From an uncultured Flavobacteriaceae bacterium (lineage in GTDB: Bacteria > Bacteroidota > Bacteroidia > Flavobacteriales > Flavobacteriaceae): 31,412 bases of DNA. Numbering within the stretch: position 1 is the stretch's first letter; each line of letters opens with the position of its first letter. This document shows positions 15,768 to 24,560 of the stretch, piece after piece. The stretch spans positions 1 to 31,412 of the forward strand of contig CALGUD010000141.1 of NCBI GenBank assembly GCA_937901915.1. Reading direction: 5' to 3'. A program made the translations under genes and the position numbers. The notes under the pieces are model-generated. The model was not told the DNA's origin, searched no databases, and saw only the letters and a list, made by a program, of their open reading frames with translations.

Positions 15768-16133
15768 ATGGAAAATACTAAGTATACAAAAGGTGAGGAA
15801 ACCAGTGAAATGAGGGAAATGCAGGAATCTTTCACAACCGTTAGCGAGGCTATTGAAGACCTTAAAAAGAAAGGATATACAGAAGACTTTAACTTGTGTG
15901 AGGCCGGGGTTGAAAACAAATCAAAAAAGAAAATTCATCCGGCAGAAGAATTAAATGTAGTTAAATTCTATAGGTTCGAAGGGTTTAGTAACCCCGAGGA
16001 TAATATGGTACTTTATGTTATTGAAACAAATACAGGAGAAAAAGGAGTCCTTTTAGATGCTTATGGGGCTTATTCTGGCAGTATCAGTGATGATATGCTG
16101 CGTAAATTGAATATGAATGGTTCAGGTGAGTAA
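15768..16133 (+). CDS. Conserved hypothetical protein
   Basis: A 121-aa acidic soluble protein. Its conserved-looking core is SEAIEDLKKKGYTEDFNL, then HPAEEL, VVKFYRFEGFSNPEDNMVLYVIE, and a C-terminal GVLLDAYGAYSGSISDDM. I recall similar Bacteroidetes proteins labelled phosphoribosylpyrophosphate synthetase. That label cannot be right on size, since real PRPP synthetases have about 310 residues, and no PRPP-binding loop is seen here. There is no signal peptide or membrane segment. It may be monocistronic. The true function is unknown. Confidence 0.8.
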   Translation: MENTKYTKGEETSEMREMQESFTTVSEAIEDLKKKGYTEDFNLCEAGVENKSKKKIHPAEELNVVKFYRFEGFSNPEDNMVLYVIETNTGEKGVLLDAYGAYSGSISDDMLRKLNMNGSGE

Positions 16134-16173
16134 AATAGACAGCATTATAGTTCTTTAGCATATAATTCTTCCT

Positions 16174-16181
16174 TATTTTTG
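16174..16181 (+). promoter_or_regulatory. -7 element for rimO
   Basis: TATTTTTG fits the consensus. It overlaps a possible TTG start at 16179, which cannot be used if transcription begins near 16188. This decides the ATG at 16200 as the start. Confidence 0.6.
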
Positions 16182-16199
16182 CAATCCAAAAATTTAAGG

Positions 16200-17504
16200 A
16201 TGAGAACGAAGTCTCTAAAGAAAAATAAGATAAATGTAGTTACACTGGGTTGTTCTAAAAATGTTTACGACAGTGAAGTGTTAATGGGGCAACTCAAAGC
16301 CAGCGGTAAAGACGTAGTTCATGAAGAAGAAGGTAATATAGTAGTTATAAACACATGCGGATTTATTAATAATGCTAAGGAAGAAAGTGTTAATACTATA
16401 TTGGAATATATTCAAAAAAAGGAAGAGGGCGAAGTTGATAAGGTGTTTGTAACCGGATGTTTAAGTGAACGTTATAAGCCGGATCTGATAAAAGAGATCC
16501 CCGATGTAGATCAATATTTCGGTACTTCAGAACTCCCGGTTCTGCTTAAGGCCCTGGGAGCCGATTATAAACATGAACTTATCGGAGAGCGTTTAACAAC
16601 CACCCCTAAAAATTATGCATATTTAAAAATTGCAGAAGGGTGTGACAGGCCATGCTCTTTTTGTGCCATACCAATAATGCGAGGCAAGCATAAAAGTACT
16701 CCTATTGAAAAATTAGTGATTGAGGCAGGAAAACTTGCAGCGAAGGGAGTTAAAGAACTCATTCTTATTGCACAGGACCTTACTTACTACGGCCTTGACC
16801 TTTACCAGGAAAGAAAACTAGCCGATTTGTTAAAACAATTAGTTAAAGTAGAAGGTATCGAGTGGATACGTTTACATTATGCCTTTCCAACCGGATTTCC
16901 GATGGATGTTTTAGAGGTTATGAAAAATGAACCTAAGATCTGTAATTACCTCGATATACCTTTACAGCATATTTCAGATTCTATTTTAAAAAGTATGCGT
17001 AGGGGAACCACAAAGGAAAAAACTACAAAGCTTTTGCAGGAGTTTCGTAAAGCTGTTCCTGAAATGGTCATCAGAACCACTTTAATTGTAGGTTATCCTG
17101 GTGAAACTGAAGAAGATTTTCAAATTTTAAAAGATTGGGTAAGAGAAATGCGTTTTGAACGTTTGGGATGTTTTACATACAGTCATGAAGAAAACACGCA
17201 TGCTTATAATTTAGAGGATAATGTTCCGGAAAATGTAAAGCAAGATCGGGCTGCTGAAATTATGGAATTGCAATCACAAATTTCATGGGACCTAAATCAG
17301 GAAAGAATTGGTCATGTATACAAATGCATTATTGACCGCAAGGAAGGTAACTATTTTGTAGGCCGTACTGAATTTGACTCTCCTGATGTAGATAATGAAG
17401 TATTGATTGATGCAGCTAAATATTATCTGAAGACAGGTGAATTTGTGCAAATTAAAATTACAGACGCAAGTGATTTTGACCTCTATGGCGAACCGGTGAG
17501 TTAG
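16200..17504 (+). CDS. rimO: Ribosomal protein S12 methylthiotransferase RimO
   Basis: A radical-SAM enzyme that adds a methylthio group to an Asp of ribosomal protein S12. Residues 11-120 form the UPF0004 domain with auxiliary cluster ligands C18 (TLGCSKN), C53 (NTCGF) and C87 (TGCLSERY). The radical-SAM cluster ligands are C148, C152 and C155 (GCDRPCSFC). The C-terminal 70 residues form the TRAM RNA-binding domain. RimO rather than MiaB is supported by LGCSKNVYDSE and CAIPIMRGKHKS. The 434-aa length is normal. A TTG-started frame from 16179 was rejected because it overlaps the promoter. Confidence 0.95.
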   Translation: MRTKSLKKNKINVVTLGCSKNVYDSEVLMGQLKASGKDVVHEEEGNIVVINTCGFINNAKEESVNTILEYIQKKEEGEVDKVFVTGCLSERYKPDLIKEIPDVDQYFGTSELPVLLKALGADYKHELIGERLTTTPKNYAYLKIAEGCDRPCSFCAIPIMRGKHKSTPIEKLVIEAGKLAAKGVKELILIAQDLTYYGLDLYQERKLADLLKQLVKVEGIEWIRLHYAFPTGFPMDVLEVMKNEPKICNYLDIPLQHISDSILKSMRRGTTKEKTTKLLQEFRKAVPEMVIRTTLIVGYPGETEEDFQILKDWVREMRFERLGCFTYSHEENTHAYNLEDNVPENVKQDRAAEIMELQSQISWDLNQERIGHVYKCIIDRKEGNYFVGRTEFDSPDVDNEVLIDAAKYYLKTGEFVQIKITDASDFDLYGEPVS

Positions 17505-17660
17505 TTATGAGTTAAGAGTTAAGAGTTTGGAGTTGGATGTCCGGTGTCCGATGCAGAATTCAGAATGCAGAATGATGTCTTGTCTCTTGTGTCTTGTCTC
17601 TTGTGTCTATTCTCTATTTTCTATTCTCTTTCCTCTTTTTGTCTAACCAAAAAACAAACC
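17505..17660. repeat. Low-complexity intergenic repeats
   Basis: GAGTTAAGAGTTAAGAGTTT at the left is a short tandem. CTTGTCTCTTGTGT occurs twice in tandem (17579-17592 and 17593-17606), followed by TCTATTCTCTATTTTC-type repetition. AGAATGCAGAAT-like repeats lie between. The strand asymmetry (purine-rich, then pyrimidine-rich) can fold back on itself. No gene. Confidence 0.6.
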
Positions 17661-17897
17661 TCACCCCTCATGCACTTGTCCTCGATGTGGCTTTAACTCC
17701 TCCCGTATTTTTTGCATAACGTCTTCATTAACTATTACATAAGCAATAGAATGAAAATCATTGATGTTTTGCTGTCCGGTCTCTTCAAACGCTACATTTC
17801 CAACCTTTAAATATTCTTTAAGGTGTAGCTCGTGGTGTTGGGCTGTTCTTTCGGCATTCGGCCCCCTGAAATCCCATATAAGTTTCACATTACGCAT
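17661..17897 (-). CDS. Small conserved protein of unknown function
   Basis: A 78-aa soluble protein beginning MRNVKLIWDFRGPNAERTAQHHELHLKEYL, with His-rich AQHHELH and a C-terminal basic tail. A good minus-strand -7 element (TACCTTTG, 17928-17935) lies about 30 nt upstream, supporting expression and start. I recall close relatives as short stand-alone proteins in Flavobacteria, but no function is known. It may belong to an alpha/beta dimeric-barrel type, though this is only a guess from the strand-helix-strand pattern. Confidence 0.75.
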   Translation of the reverse strand: MRNVKLIWDFRGPNAERTAQHHELHLKEYLKVGNVAFEETGQQNINDFHSIAYVIVNEDVMQKIREELKPHRGQVHEG

Positions 17898-17927
17898 TGT
17901 AGTAATATCTTTTTCATTTATAATTTA

Positions 17928-17935
17928 CAAAGGTA
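17928..17935 (-). promoter_or_regulatory. -7 element for the 78-aa protein gene
   Basis: The minus strand reads TACCTTTG, an exact TAnnTTTG match, with transcription expected near 17921. Confidence 0.55.
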
Positions 17936-17975
17936 AAGTTATAATATTAGTAAGTGTATTCCGTTCTGTAGTTAC

Positions 17976-18005
17976 TTGTTTTATTGTCCTTATTCCTTAT
18001 TTTTG
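17976..18005 (+). promoter_or_regulatory. Promoter of the surA operon
   Basis: TTG (17976-17978), 19 nt and TATTTTTG (17998-18005) match both promoter elements exactly. Transcription should begin near 18012, about 15 nt before the first ATG. Confidence 0.75.
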
Positions 18006-18026
18006 CCGGTAGATTAAACAAATACT

Positions 18027-18884
18027 ATGAAATTTTTATGTTTACGTATTTTAATTATAGTTTTAATATGTTTTAGCACATCTTGCGATTACTTTAAGCC
18101 AAAACAAACAGAGGAAATAGTAGCCAGGGTTGGAGAGGAGTACCTTTATAAAAGTGATTTAAATAAGTTAACTTCAGAAAACATTTCCAGGAATGATAGT
18201 ATTGGTCTGGTTAAAAATTTTATTGACTCCTGGGCCGTTAAAAAGTTATTTGTTGAGAAAGCCCAGACTGTTTTAAGTGAAAGAAAACTGGAAGAACTTG
18301 AATCGCTTGTAGATGAATACCGCACTGATATTTATGCAAATGCATATAAGGAAGTTTTAATTTCAACATCGATAGATACAGTAGTTAGCGAGAGTGAATT
18401 GAAAAAGTTTTATGATGAAAATAAAGATAATTTTATGCTCAATGAAGAGTTGCTAAAATTACGTTATGTTAGTGTGGATAAAAATTTCGAAGGTTTAAGT
18501 GATTTAAAAGAAAATTTAAACATATTTGAAGAGGATAATAAAAGGTATTTGCAAGATATAAGTTATCAATTTAAATCGTATTCATTAAATGATTCAACCT
18601 GGGTAAGGGCATCAGAAGTGATAAAAAAGCTTCCGGTAGTTGAAGCAGACAATATTGAGCAATACTTAAAAAAAGCACAAATATTTGAACTAACTGATTC
18701 TTTAGGGGTATATTTGGTGTTTTTAAAGGATATTTTAAGCAGAAATAGTATTGCACCTCTGGAGTATGTAAAACCTACAGTCAAGCAAATAATAATAAAT
18801 AAAAGACGGTTAGACTATAATCGCAGACTAGAAAAGGGACTTTTAGATGAAGCATATCAAAAAAAACATTATGAAATTTATTAA
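18027..18884 (+). CDS. SurA/PpiC-like periplasmic lipoprotein lacking a parvulin domain
   Basis: A 285-aa protein with lipobox STSC (C20). Residues about 30-130 match the helical SurA-type N-domain (IVARVGEEYLYKSDLNKL). The next part resembles the spacer after which PpiC proteins carry parvulin domains, but no HIL.-type parvulin core is evident. It is likely a chaperone-like partner of the downstream SurA in outer-membrane protein folding. It overlaps that gene by up to 38 bp, which implies coupled translation. First gene of the operon with surA and moxR. Confidence 0.85.
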   Translation: MKFLCLRILIIVLICFSTSCDYFKPKQTEEIVARVGEEYLYKSDLNKLTSENISRNDSIGLVKNFIDSWAVKKLFVEKAQTVLSERKLEELESLVDEYRTDIYANAYKEVLISTSIDTVVSESELKKFYDENKDNFMLNEELLKLRYVSVDKNFEGLSDLKENLNIFEEDNKRYLQDISYQFKSYSLNDSTWVRASEVIKKLPVVEADNIEQYLKKAQIFELTDSLGVYLVFLKDILSRNSIAPLEYVKPTVKQIIINKRRLDYNRRLEKGLLDEAYQKKHYEIY

Positions 18885-20292
18885 TAGTTTACCTGGAATA
18901 TTGTTGTTCTTCTCATTTCAGGTTTTAATAGCACAAGAAGATATTACTGAAAATATTATACCTGCGGAGCCTCCTGCCCAGGAAATAAAAGATACTACCA
19001 GGGTTTTTGAAAAAATTAAAATTGATGGAGTAGCCGCTGTAGTTGGTGATCATGTGATTCTCGAATCGGATATAGATAAAAGTTATCTAAGCCTTGAAAC
19101 ACAGGGAGTAGCAATTAAAGATATACCCAGATGCCAGTTATTGGGTAAACTAATGGAGGATAAATTGTATGCCCACCAGGCTGTGCAAGACAGTATTTTA
19201 GTATCTGAACCAGAAGTAAGGAGTTATGTTGACAGGCAATTGGAATTTTTGGTAACTCAAATAGGATCAATTGAAAAAGTGGTGGAGTTTTATAAAAAAG
19301 ATGATGAAGAAAGTCTGAGGGCAGAATTAGCAGAAATTGCAACATCACAACAGTTATCTGAGAAAATGCGCTCAAAGATTGTTGATGAAATTGAAATTAC
19401 CCCCGAGGAAGTTCGCCAATGGTTTAATAAAATCCCGGAAGATGAAAGACCGGTATTTGGTGATGAAGTTGAGATTTCTCAAATAGTAAAACAACCACAA
19501 CCAACACAAGAAGAAATAAAAGCGACAATTGAGAAATTGAAGAAAATAAGAGCCGATGTAGTTGATGGGGGTGCGAGCTTTGCAATAAAACAAACACTTT
19601 ATTCTGATGACCCCGGGAAATCGGAAAATGGCGGAATTTACAGGTTAACAAAAAAATCACCATTTGTAAAAGAGTTTAAAGACGTAGCTTTCAGTACTCC
19701 GCAAGGAGAAGTGTCTGAACCTTTTGTATCAGAATTCGGTTGGCATATTCTCTTGGTAGAAAAAATAAGGGGACAGGAATTAGATGTACGCCATATTTTA
19801 TTGAGACCGGAAATATCACAAAAGGCAATTGATCAGGCAAAAGAAGAATTAACAGAAATACGAAATAAAATTATAGCAGGTGAATTTACTTTTGATGAAG
19901 CTGCTCGTAATTTTTCAGATGAAAAAGAAACTAAATTTGACGGGGGTGTACTGATTAATCCGGCAACTCAAGATAAGCGCTTTGAATTAACTAAAATGGA
20001 TCCTGCTTTCTATTCGCAAATAAGAGGGCTGGAAGGTGATGAAATCTCTCATCCCGTTGTTGAACAGACCAGAACAGGCGTGAACTATAAAATTATTAAA
20101 GTAAATGCCCGTTTTAAAGAACATGTAGCCAACTATTCCCAGGATTATATTAAAATTATGGATTTGGCACTCAAGGAAAAACAAATTGAAGCTATATCCG
20201 AATGGATGAAAGAAAAAATTGAAGATACTTATATTAATGTAGGGCCCGACAATAAAGATTGTAGTTTTGCAAATAACTGGCTTAAAAAGTAA
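18847..20292 (+). CDS. surA: SurA-like periplasmic peptidyl-prolyl isomerase
   Basis: A 481-aa periplasmic chaperone/isomerase for outer-membrane proteins. The signal peptide ends near VLIAQ-ED. The SurA N-domain covers about residues 55-190 (IDGVAAVVGDHVILESDID). Two parvulin domains follow at about 200-305 (ISQIVKQP, GWHILLVEK) and 310-415 (VRHILLRP, FTFDEAARNFSDE, GGVLINP). A second ATG at 18871 gives the compact signal MKFINSLPG and is equally possible. Both starts overlap the upstream gene. Its stop is 6 nt before moxR. Identification is strong. Confidence 0.92.
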   Translation: MKHIKKNIMKFINSLPGILLFFSFQVLIAQEDITENIIPAEPPAQEIKDTTRVFEKIKIDGVAAVVGDHVILESDIDKSYLSLETQGVAIKDIPRCQLLGKLMEDKLYAHQAVQDSILVSEPEVRSYVDRQLEFLVTQIGSIEKVVEFYKKDDEESLRAELAEIATSQQLSEKMRSKIVDEIEITPEEVRQWFNKIPEDERPVFGDEVEISQIVKQPQPTQEEIKATIEKLKKIRADVVDGGASFAIKQTLYSDDPGKSENGGIYRLTKKSPFVKEFKDVAFSTPQGEVSEPFVSEFGWHILLVEKIRGQELDVRHILLRPEISQKAIDQAKEELTEIRNKIIAGEFTFDEAARNFSDEKETKFDGGVLINPATQDKRFELTKMDPAFYSQIRGLEGDEISHPVVEQTRTGVNYKIIKVNARFKEHVANYSQDYIKIMDLALKEKQIEAISEWMKEKIEDTYINVGPDNKDCSFANNWLKK

Positions 20293-20298
20293 TTCTCC

Positions 20299-21252
20299 AT
20301 GTCAGACGTTAAATCCGTTCAAAATCTGGTTGAAAAGCATAAAAAACTTAAAAGCGAAATAGCTAAAGTTATCGTTGGTCAGGAAAAAGTTATCAATGAA
20401 ATATTGCTGGCTATATATTCAGGAGGGCATGCTCTTTTAATTGGTGTCCCCGGATTAGCAAAAACTTTAATGGTGAATACCATCGCGCAGGCATTGGGGT
20501 TGGATTTTAAACGTATACAATTTACGCCGGATTTGATGCCCAGTGATATTCTGGGAAGCGAAATATTGGATAAAAACAGGGAATTTCAATTTATAAAAGG
20601 ACCGGTTTTCGCAAACATTATTTTAGCTGATGAAATAAACCGTACCCCGCCTAAAACACAGGCGGCTTTGCTGGAAGCAATGCAGGAAAGGTCAGTAACG
20701 GTAGCCGGACATAATTACAAACTTAATTTACCGTATTTTGTATTAGCTACTCAAAACCCTATAGAGCAGGAAGGAACGTATCCGCTTCCTGAAGCCCAGT
20801 TAGACCGGTTTATGTTTGCCATAGAATTGAACTACCCAACTTACAAGGAAGAAGTAGACGTTGTTAAAATCACTACTTCTGATTCAGTTTCTTCAATATC
20901 ACCACTTTTTACTGCTAATGAAATAGTTGAAATCCAACACCTCATGCGACGGATTCCTGTGGCAGACAATGTAATTGAATATGCAGTTACACTTGTGGGG
21001 AAGACAAGACCTGGTAGTGAACTGTCTACGGATCTTGTGAACACGTATGTAGATTGGGGAGCAGGACCGAGGGCATCACAAAATCTTATTCTCGCTGCTA
21101 AGTCACATGCAGCTGTTAACGGTAAATTTTCACCTGATATAGAAGATGTACAAGCTGTGGCTGCAGGAATATTAAGGCATAGGATTATAAAAAATTACAA
21201 AGCTGAGGCCGAGGGAATAACTATTGAAAAAATCATTAGCTCTTTACTGTAA
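20299..21252 (+). CDS. MoxR family AAA+ ATPase
   Basis: A 317-aa AAA+ chaperone-type ATPase. The Walker A is GVPGLAKT (49-56), Walker B ILADEIN (D111, E112), and the sensor 1 region is FVLATQNP. LPEAQLDRF and the C-terminal lid GAGPRASQNLIL are MoxR hallmarks. MoxR proteins help mature VWA-domain or metal proteins, but here no VWA gene follows within the window. It is instead transcribed with the SurA pair, suggesting a link to envelope protein quality control. The gap of 296 bp after it has no gene and includes the aconitase promoter. Confidence 0.94.
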   Translation: MSDVKSVQNLVEKHKKLKSEIAKVIVGQEKVINEILLAIYSGGHALLIGVPGLAKTLMVNTIAQALGLDFKRIQFTPDLMPSDILGSEILDKNREFQFIKGPVFANIILADEINRTPPKTQAALLEAMQERSVTVAGHNYKLNLPYFVLATQNPIEQEGTYPLPEAQLDRFMFAIELNYPTYKEEVDVVKITTSDSVSSISPLFTANEIVEIQHLMRRIPVADNVIEYAVTLVGKTRPGSELSTDLVNTYVDWGAGPRASQNLILAAKSHAAVNGKFSPDIEDVQAVAAGILRHRIIKNYKAEAEGITIEKIISSLL

Positions 21253-21507
21253 TTCACCTATTCATTTAAATAAAAAAAGGTTTCAATTTCTTATTAAACT
21301 ATCTACGTAAAAACACTTATTTTGTTATAAAAATTCACTTTATAATTACGGGTGTTTTCTCATCTTCCAATTTTTAGTAACATCACAATAAAAATCACTA
21401 GTTTACAGATTTTGTTCTGTAAATCGTATCTTTTATTATAGATTTTTTAAATAGTTCCATAATAACTAATGTTTTGTCAAATACTTTAAATACTATAGCT
21501 AATTTCG

Positions 21508-21515
21508 TAACTTTG
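21508..21515 (+). promoter_or_regulatory. -7 element for aconitase
   Basis: TAACTTTG fits TAnnTTTG, 33 nt before the ATG. Only a T-rich stretch, not TTG, sits about 19 nt upstream. Confidence 0.6.
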
Positions 21516-21548
21516 CGATTCTTAAAACTAAATTAATTAGAAGTTATT

Positions 21549-23816
21549 ATGGCATTTGATATTGACATGATTAAAGAAGTTTATGGTACGGTGGCAGAAC
21601 GTGTTGACAAAGCTCGTGAAATTACCGGACAACCATTAACTTTAGCCGAGAAAATATTGTATTCCCACCTTTGGGATGGAACACCGGACAAAGCATTTGT
21701 TAGGGGAAAAGACTACGTAGATTTTAAACCGGATAGGATTGCTTGCCAGGATGCAACGGCCCAAATGGCCTTATTGCAATTTATGCAGGCTAATAAACCA
21801 AAAGTGGCCGTGCCTACAACTGTACATTGCGACCATTTAATTCAGGCAAAACAAGGTGCGGTTTTAGACCTAAAACGAGCTAATGATACAAGTCGGGAAG
21901 TATTTGATTTTCTTGCATCAGTGTCAAATAAATACGGAATTGGTTTCTGGAAACCGGGTGCCGGAATTATTCACCAGGTAGTATTGGAAAACTATGCGTT
22001 TCCGGGGGGAATGATGATTGGAACGGATTCTCATACGGTAAATGCAGGTGGACTAGGTATGATTGCCATAGGTGTTGGTGGTGCAGATGCAGTGGATGTA
22101 ATGGCAGGAATGGCATGGGAATTGAAATTCCCGAAACTGATAGGTGTAAAATTAACCGGTAAATTAAGTGGATGGACTTCTGCTAAAGATGTTATCCTTA
22201 AAGTAGCCGGTATCCTTACCGTGAAAGGTGGAACAGGATGTATTGTTGAATATTTTGGCGAAGGTGCTAAATCACTTTCTGCAACAGGCAAAGGAACAAT
22301 TTGTAACATGGGAGCTGAAATTGGTGCAACCACTTCTACTTTCGGTTATGATGATGCCATGAGAAGATATTTAAGAGCTACCGATAGAGCTGATGTTGTT
22401 GAATTGGCGGATAAAGTTGCTGAACATTTAACTGGCGATGATGAAGTTTATGCAAATCCTGAACAATATTTTGATCAAGTGATAGAGATTGATTTATCAA
22501 CTTTATCTCCTCATGTAAATGGCCCTTTTACTCCAGATTTAGCTACTCCTGTTGCTGAGATGAGAGAAAAAGCAACTAAAAACGATTGGCCATTAAAAGT
22601 AGATTGGGGCTTAATTGGCTCTTGTACTAACTCTTCTTACGAAGATTTAGCTAGAGCAGCTTCCATTGCTAAACAAGCTGTTGAAAAAGGTCTTACAACA
22701 AAATCTGAATTTGGTATTAATCCGGGTTCTGAGCAAGTAAGATATACTGCTGAAAGAGACGGATTATTAAAACCTTTTGAAGACTTGAATGCCACCATTT
22801 TTACCAATGCTTGCGGACCATGTATCGGTCAATGGGACAGAGCTGGTGCTGATAAACAAGAAAAAAATACCATCATTCACTCTTTCAACAGAAATTTTTC
22901 TAAAAGAGCTGATGGAAACCCAAATACTCATGCATTTGTAACTTCACCAGAAATGGTTGCTGCAATTGCCATTTCTGGAGATTTAGGATTTAATCCAATT
23001 ACAGATACATTGACAAACGACAAAGGAGAACAAGTAAAATTAGACCCTCCAACTGGTGATGAATTGCCAAGCAAAGGTTTTGATGTTGAAGATAACGGTT
23101 ATCAAGCTCCTGCTGCTGATGGAAGTGGTATTGAGATTTTAGTTAGCACTGACTCTCAACGATTACAATTGTTAGAACCTTTTAAACCATGGGACGGACA
23201 AAACATTACCGGAGCTAAATTATTAATTAAAGCAAAAGGTAAATGTACTACCGACCATATTTCTATGGCAGGTCCTTGGTTAAGATATAGAGGTCACTTA
23301 GATAATATCTCAAACAACATGTTAATTGGAGCTGTAAATGCTTTTGGCGAAAAAACCAATGAAGTAGTGAATCAATTAACTGGTACAAAAGGAGAAGTTC
23401 CTGCAACAGCAAGGGCTTACAAAGCTGCTGGAGTTCCAAGTATTGTTGTGGGAGACCATAACTACGGAGAAGGTTCTTCTAGAGAACATGCCGCAATGGA
23501 GCCAAGACATTTAGGTGTTGTGGCAGTTATTGTTAAATCTTTTGCTCGTATCCACGAAACGAATCTTAAAAAACAAGGTATGTTGGGGTTAACTTTTGAT
23601 AATGAAGCAGATTACGATAAAGTTAGAGAGGATGATACGTTTAACTTTGTTGATTTAGCTTCTTTTGCTCCTGACAAACAGTTAACATTAGAGTTGGCTC
23701 ATGCAGATGGAACGAAAGAACAAGTTAAATTGAACCATACCTATAACCAACAACAAATAGATTGGTTTAGAGCAGGTTCAGCTTTAAATTTAATTAAGCT
23801 ACAAGCTAATTCTTAA
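21549..23816 (+). CDS. acn: Aconitate hydratase, mitochondrial type
   Basis: Isomerises citrate and isocitrate in the TCA cycle, in the cytosol. The 755-aa length and motif set match mitochondrial-type aconitase. The [4Fe-4S] ligands are C359 (IGSCTNS), C422 and C425 (ACGPCIGQW). The substrate-site segment GEGSSREHAAMEPRHLG is intact in the swivel domain. The protein reads coherently throughout, but codon usage shifts from mixed Arg/Pro/Gln codons in the first third to AGA/CCA/CAA-dominated usage after about 22.3 kb, and stays so in the downstream genes. This suggests recombination or an assembly join inside the gene. Confidence 0.95.
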   Translation: MAFDIDMIKEVYGTVAERVDKAREITGQPLTLAEKILYSHLWDGTPDKAFVRGKDYVDFKPDRIACQDATAQMALLQFMQANKPKVAVPTTVHCDHLIQAKQGAVLDLKRANDTSREVFDFLASVSNKYGIGFWKPGAGIIHQVVLENYAFPGGMMIGTDSHTVNAGGLGMIAIGVGGADAVDVMAGMAWELKFPKLIGVKLTGKLSGWTSAKDVILKVAGILTVKGGTGCIVEYFGEGAKSLSATGKGTICNMGAEIGATTSTFGYDDAMRRYLRATDRADVVELADKVAEHLTGDDEVYANPEQYFDQVIEIDLSTLSPHVNGPFTPDLATPVAEMREKATKNDWPLKVDWGLIGSCTNSSYEDLARAASIAKQAVEKGLTTKSEFGINPGSEQVRYTAERDGLLKPFEDLNATIFTNACGPCIGQWDRAGADKQEKNTIIHSFNRNFSKRADGNPNTHAFVTSPEMVAAIAISGDLGFNPITDTLTNDKGEQVKLDPPTGDELPSKGFDVEDNGYQAPAADGSGIEILVSTDSQRLQLLEPFKPWDGQNITGAKLLIKAKGKCTTDHISMAGPWLRYRGHLDNISNNMLIGAVNAFGEKTNEVVNQLTGTKGEVPATARAYKAAGVPSIVVGDHNYGEGSSREHAAMEPRHLGVVAVIVKSFARIHETNLKKQGMLGLTFDNEADYDKVREDDTFNFVDLASFAPDKQLTLELAHADGTKEQVKLNHTYNQQQIDWFRAGSALNLIKLQANS

Positions 23817-23833
23817 GACGAAAAATAAAAACC

Positions 23834-23871
23834 AAAAAGCCTCTAAGTCATTTGATTTAGAGGCTTTTTTT
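23834..23871 (+). terminator. Rho-independent terminator after aconitase
   Basis: AAAAAGCCTCTAAGTCA pairs with TGATTTAGAGGCTTTTT (one G-T wobble) around a TT loop, and runs into a T-tract. It lies 17 nt after the stop. It is symmetric enough to work on both strands. Confidence 0.85.
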
Positions 23872-23998
23872 ATGCGTATCACTAAAATTTAGTTCTTTTC
23901 CAAAGCTAACTTTATAATGTATTTTTTATTTTAAAAAAACAGATAGGAAGCAACCGATAGTTTTGTAAATTAGAGTTTGTTTAAATTAATAGTGAACA

Positions 23999-24298
23999 CT
24001 ACCCTTTCAATTCTTTTTCAGCTTTCCATATATAATATATTGCACTCAATGGGCCAAACATCAGTAATATAAAAGTCCATAATACTTTTCTTTTTTTGTT
24101 TAAACCTCTTATCCGCCATAAATCAAATAAAAGAATTAATAAAACAACCAAAAGAAAAATTCTTAAGATAAAAAATATGTTTATTGAGTCATTGCCATTT
24201 AATTTATAAAACATATCCTTATTCATTAAGAATATCGCAATAGTTATTAGTACCATGAAGTAAGGAATAGAAAGTAGTAATTTAATTGATGTTTTCAT
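23999..24298 (-). CDS. Small membrane protein, PLDc_N-like
   Basis: A 99-aa protein with three hydrophobic segments (about 5-25, 42-61 and 73-90). The C-terminal part KRKVLWTFILLMFGPLSAIYYIW resembles the PLDc_N domain seen alone in many small membrane proteins and at the N-terminus of cardiolipin synthases. No catalytic HKD motif is present. It is a single gene on the minus strand. The 262 bp following on the plus strand show no gene. Confidence 0.7.
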   Translation of the reverse strand: MKTSIKLLLSIPYFMVLITIAIFLMNKDMFYKLNGNDSINIFFILRIFLLVVLLILLFDLWRIRGLNKKRKVLWTFILLMFGPLSAIYYIWKAEKELKG

Positions 24299-24548
24299 TG
24301 TTTAGAAGAAATTTTTAGTAATAAATCTATTTGATTTTTAAAAATAGTCATTTCAAAAGTACTATTTTTTTTAAATGATTTCTTTTTATGCTTCTTGGGA
24401 AGTAAAACAATAACAACAAAAAGAAAACCTATAAGCAAATTGATTTAGAGGTATTTATTGTGAAAAATTCCAATTCTATATAAAGAAAATTCCAATTTTA
24501 CATAAATTTTATAATCATAGTTAATACCGATAAAATAAATTAAAAATT

Positions 24549-24556
24549 TACCTTTG
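24549..24556 (+). promoter_or_regulatory. -7 element for threonine aldolase
   Basis: TACCTTTG ends 4 nt before the ATG at 24561. Transcription should start at or just inside the start codon, giving a leaderless mRNA. Confidence 0.6.
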
Positions 24557-24560
24557 CCTT

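Noticed and set aside
16179..16199. TTG start seven codons upstream of the rimO ATG
   Set aside because: It overlaps the TATTTTTG promoter box and adds no conserved residues.
17761..18012. 83-codon plus-strand open frame
   Set aside because: It is the antisense shadow of the 78-aa gene and runs across that gene's promoter.
19115..19663. Several minus-strand open frames inside surA
   Set aside because: They are antisense shadows of a strongly recognised gene with no separate signals.
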